From contig NC_083567.1 in NCBI RefSeq assembly GCF_019925205.1, forward strand, positions 7,440,001-7,504,000: 64,000 bases of DNA, read 5' to 3'. The notes beneath the pieces were generated by a model, which was not told the DNA's origin, did not search any database, and was given only the letters and a program-made list of their open reading frames with translations. The DNA is from Metopolophium dirhodum. Taxonomy: Eukaryota; Arthropoda; Insecta; Hemiptera; Aphididae. Position numbers and translations under genes: made by a program. Shown here piece by piece: positions 61,807-64,000 of the stretch; positions within the stretch are counted from its first letter, which is position 1; each line of letters begins with the position of its first letter.

Positions 61807-64000
61807 TTTTTTCCTGAATAGAATAGTTTAATAATGTTTGTTAATGTTTTATTAAATAATAATTATGAATGATGTGCTAGAAATTATAACGCATAACTAC
61901 TTAATATAAATATATGCAAAAATAATTTTTAGGTACTGTACACATATTATACATAGGTCCCTATATAAACATAATATTATATAATGTGTTATGATATCTA
62001 AATAATTCATAATACAAAGGTTATAATTATTAAAAAAAAATACAAAATATAGCTGTAAAGGAGTCACATTAAACAATACGTCTAGCTTATTGATTTGTCA
62101 TAAATTATAAAAACCATTATATTTTTTTTCGCTGGGAAAGTTTAAAATTGGAAAATCAACATTTAAAATTCATATTATCTTACAAAGGAACTATTTGAGT
62201 TCAAAATAATATTGCGTTTTAATGTTTCATTAGGACGGTGAAAATAACAAAAACTCAAATATTTTAAACATCACAAATCAATGTAATAACTAATTAGAAT
62301 TGTTTACGTTTTTTAATATTTTTTTTTTATCTGATATAACTTCATATATCAAATTTGACATACTAATTATACCGTAGTAGGATTATATTAATATTGTAAA
62401 TTAAAAGTTAACAGTACAAAATGGTAAATTATAATATTGAAATAGCGCTGTCTTTTAGGTCAGTAATTTTCTTTAATGTATTTAGAGTGATTAAATTGCA
62501 CGACGAAACCTCAACCGTTTAGCATTCGCATTCAAACAAGACGACTCCGGCAACATTTATTTTGTTTAACTATAATTAATGTATAATTGAAGAAATTTAA
62601 AGGCATGTCTCAGTTCGCAATAATAAATTTAATTTTAAAACGGAGTTTGATAATTTAATCAATGTTTTTACTATAAATAATATGTAGGTAATAGTTAGCT
62701 TTGAAGTGTATGTACATATAAATTACGACATAAAATAGATATATTTTATACTTAATTTTCAATTCACCAAACGTATAGCACGACTTTAAAATATAGTAAG
62801 TACGGTTTTATTTTAAAATTTTTTTCTAAACAAATAATTCTATAATAATTAATTATAAAAACTCATATCGTATATTCGTGTATCGAGTAAAACATAATAT
62901 AATATAATTTTAATGTGTTATTGAGTTCCGTCGTGAAAATAGTAACCCTGCAGATTCTTTCTTTAATTCTAATGAATAATACTTGTAAATCTAATTTATG
63001 TTTGGTACTTTTTTTTAACGCGTTGGGCTCCATTGTTGATATTATATGGATAACAATGGCCTGGACACAATAGTTTAATGAAATCAACATTTTTCTTCAG
63101 ATTGTAACTTGTAATTAGATTTCGATTCGAAAACAAACAATAATAATTGCCATTCCGATAACAGGATAAAAATATTATTTTTAAAGTACACATTTCATTT
63201 AAACTCATTCCCTCGGTTTCATTTAGTGCATTAATGAAAATCTCGAAACAATGAATTATTCTCAAGAACTTAAGAGCTGCGTAGGAGCACTTTCATTAAA
63301 TGTAATTGGCAACGTTGGGGTTTGTTTCGATTTCACTGTGCTGGAGATTGTTACGTGACTTTTTATACCTCAGCCCGACGAACAACGATCACCGCTGGTC
63401 GTTGTTTCTGTATATTTAATTAATTATCCATTGGAATATAATACAACAATAATGAATACGACACATTTCAAAGTTTCCAGGGACATAGATACTGATTAAC
63501 GATCGAGCATTCAGTTAAACACGAACTTAAATATATGAGTGCGGTTAAACCACGGTCACGGTATATTATACGTTCCATATTATTATATAACCGCGAGTTG
63601 AACCGATTTCGCGGTCGATAAAAACTCAGGGACATATTATTATTATCGTTGTTGTTGTGTCACAAGACGTATGATATTATATTTTGTAGTTCAATATTTG
63701 TCGTGGATATAAGGTTCTTCGATCGGTGTTTCAGTGCCACTGAAACGACGACACAGCTATAGCTATATTCGGCGTGAATAATAATTATAAATTTTATTCA
63801 CTCGAAATTAAAGCGAACTCCATGGTTCGAATTACTTTAAGTCGTACACGGTTTTTTAATGAAAGAAATACGGGAAAAGGGCTCGGCAGAGTTCGTAGCG
63901 CGTGCTATGGAAACAGCTGTTTTATTTCTCGCAGTTGATTTTACATAATCAAAACAAATATTGTAAACTTGAGAATAACAACTTAAAAACGAAGTCTGAT
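61807..64000. other. AT-rich spacer, GC content rising toward the end, no gene seen
   Basis: Frames at 62863-63090 and 62996-63265 (minus) are unrecognised. From about 63340 CG dinucleotides become more frequent, possibly the edge of another regulatory or genic domain that continues past the window. A 9-bp hairpin lies at 63728-63746. Confidence 0.45.
63728..63746. repeat. Small hairpin, 9-bp arms
   Basis: GTTTCAGTG and CACTGAAAC are exact inverted copies around one base. The role is unknown. Confidence 0.75.

Noticed and set aside
61542..61821. Frames on both strands near 61.6 kb
   Set aside because: They are readings of SINE copy C, including its G run.

Overview
The window reads as nuclear DNA of an insect, most likely an aphid. 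It is strongly AT-rich, with countless ATAATATTAT and TAGGTACCTA words. It carries short runs of the arthropod telomere word TTAGG/CCTAA and an interspersed repeat beginning GATTCTGAGCGAAGCGATGAATG, which I associate with aphid genomes. That assignment is from memory and composition, not from a search. There are no bacterial operons, and I could not recognise any intact protein-coding gene, rRNA, functional tRNA or CRISPR array. The open frames present are short, low in complexity or lie inside repeats. The window is best read as intergenic and/or long-intron DNA shaped by transposable elements.

Layout. 1-3.4 kb: AT-rich spacer with one tRNA-derived SINE flanked by a 14-bp target duplication. 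3.4-4.2 kb: a patch with two short open stretches and a fragment of a transposon-like end. 6.5-8.0 kb: a three-unit tandem array (period about 557-576 bp) with short CCTAA runs. 8.2-8.7 kb: an unrelated two-unit duplication (period about 245 bp). 9.9-10.2 kb: a second SINE. 14.5-15.5 kb: a TA-flanked element with 15-bp terminal inverted repeats, containing a nested palindromic element. 17.7-18.6, 20.9, 22.0-22.7 and 57.6-58.0 kb: copies of the GATTCTGAGCGAA family. 21.1-21.5 kb: a fold-back element with two 150-bp arms. 24.6-26.2 kb, minus strand: a decayed non-LTR retrotransposon ORF1 with zinc-knuckle traces, split by a small MITE. 31.8 kb: a 30-nt candidate microexon with good splice signals on both sides. 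41.1-42.4 kb: a three-unit tandem array, its last two units nearly identical. 42.4-46.9 and 54.2-56.4 kb: CpG-rich, more GC-rich domains that look like promoter or enhancer DNA. 61.5-61.8 kb: a third SINE.

No genes act together here in a visible pathway. The points most worth following are the candidate microexon, the two CpG-rich domains with their flanking tandem arrays, and the nested transposon structures. I found no convincing novel defence or enzymatic system, and I prefer to say so rather than promote chance ORFs.
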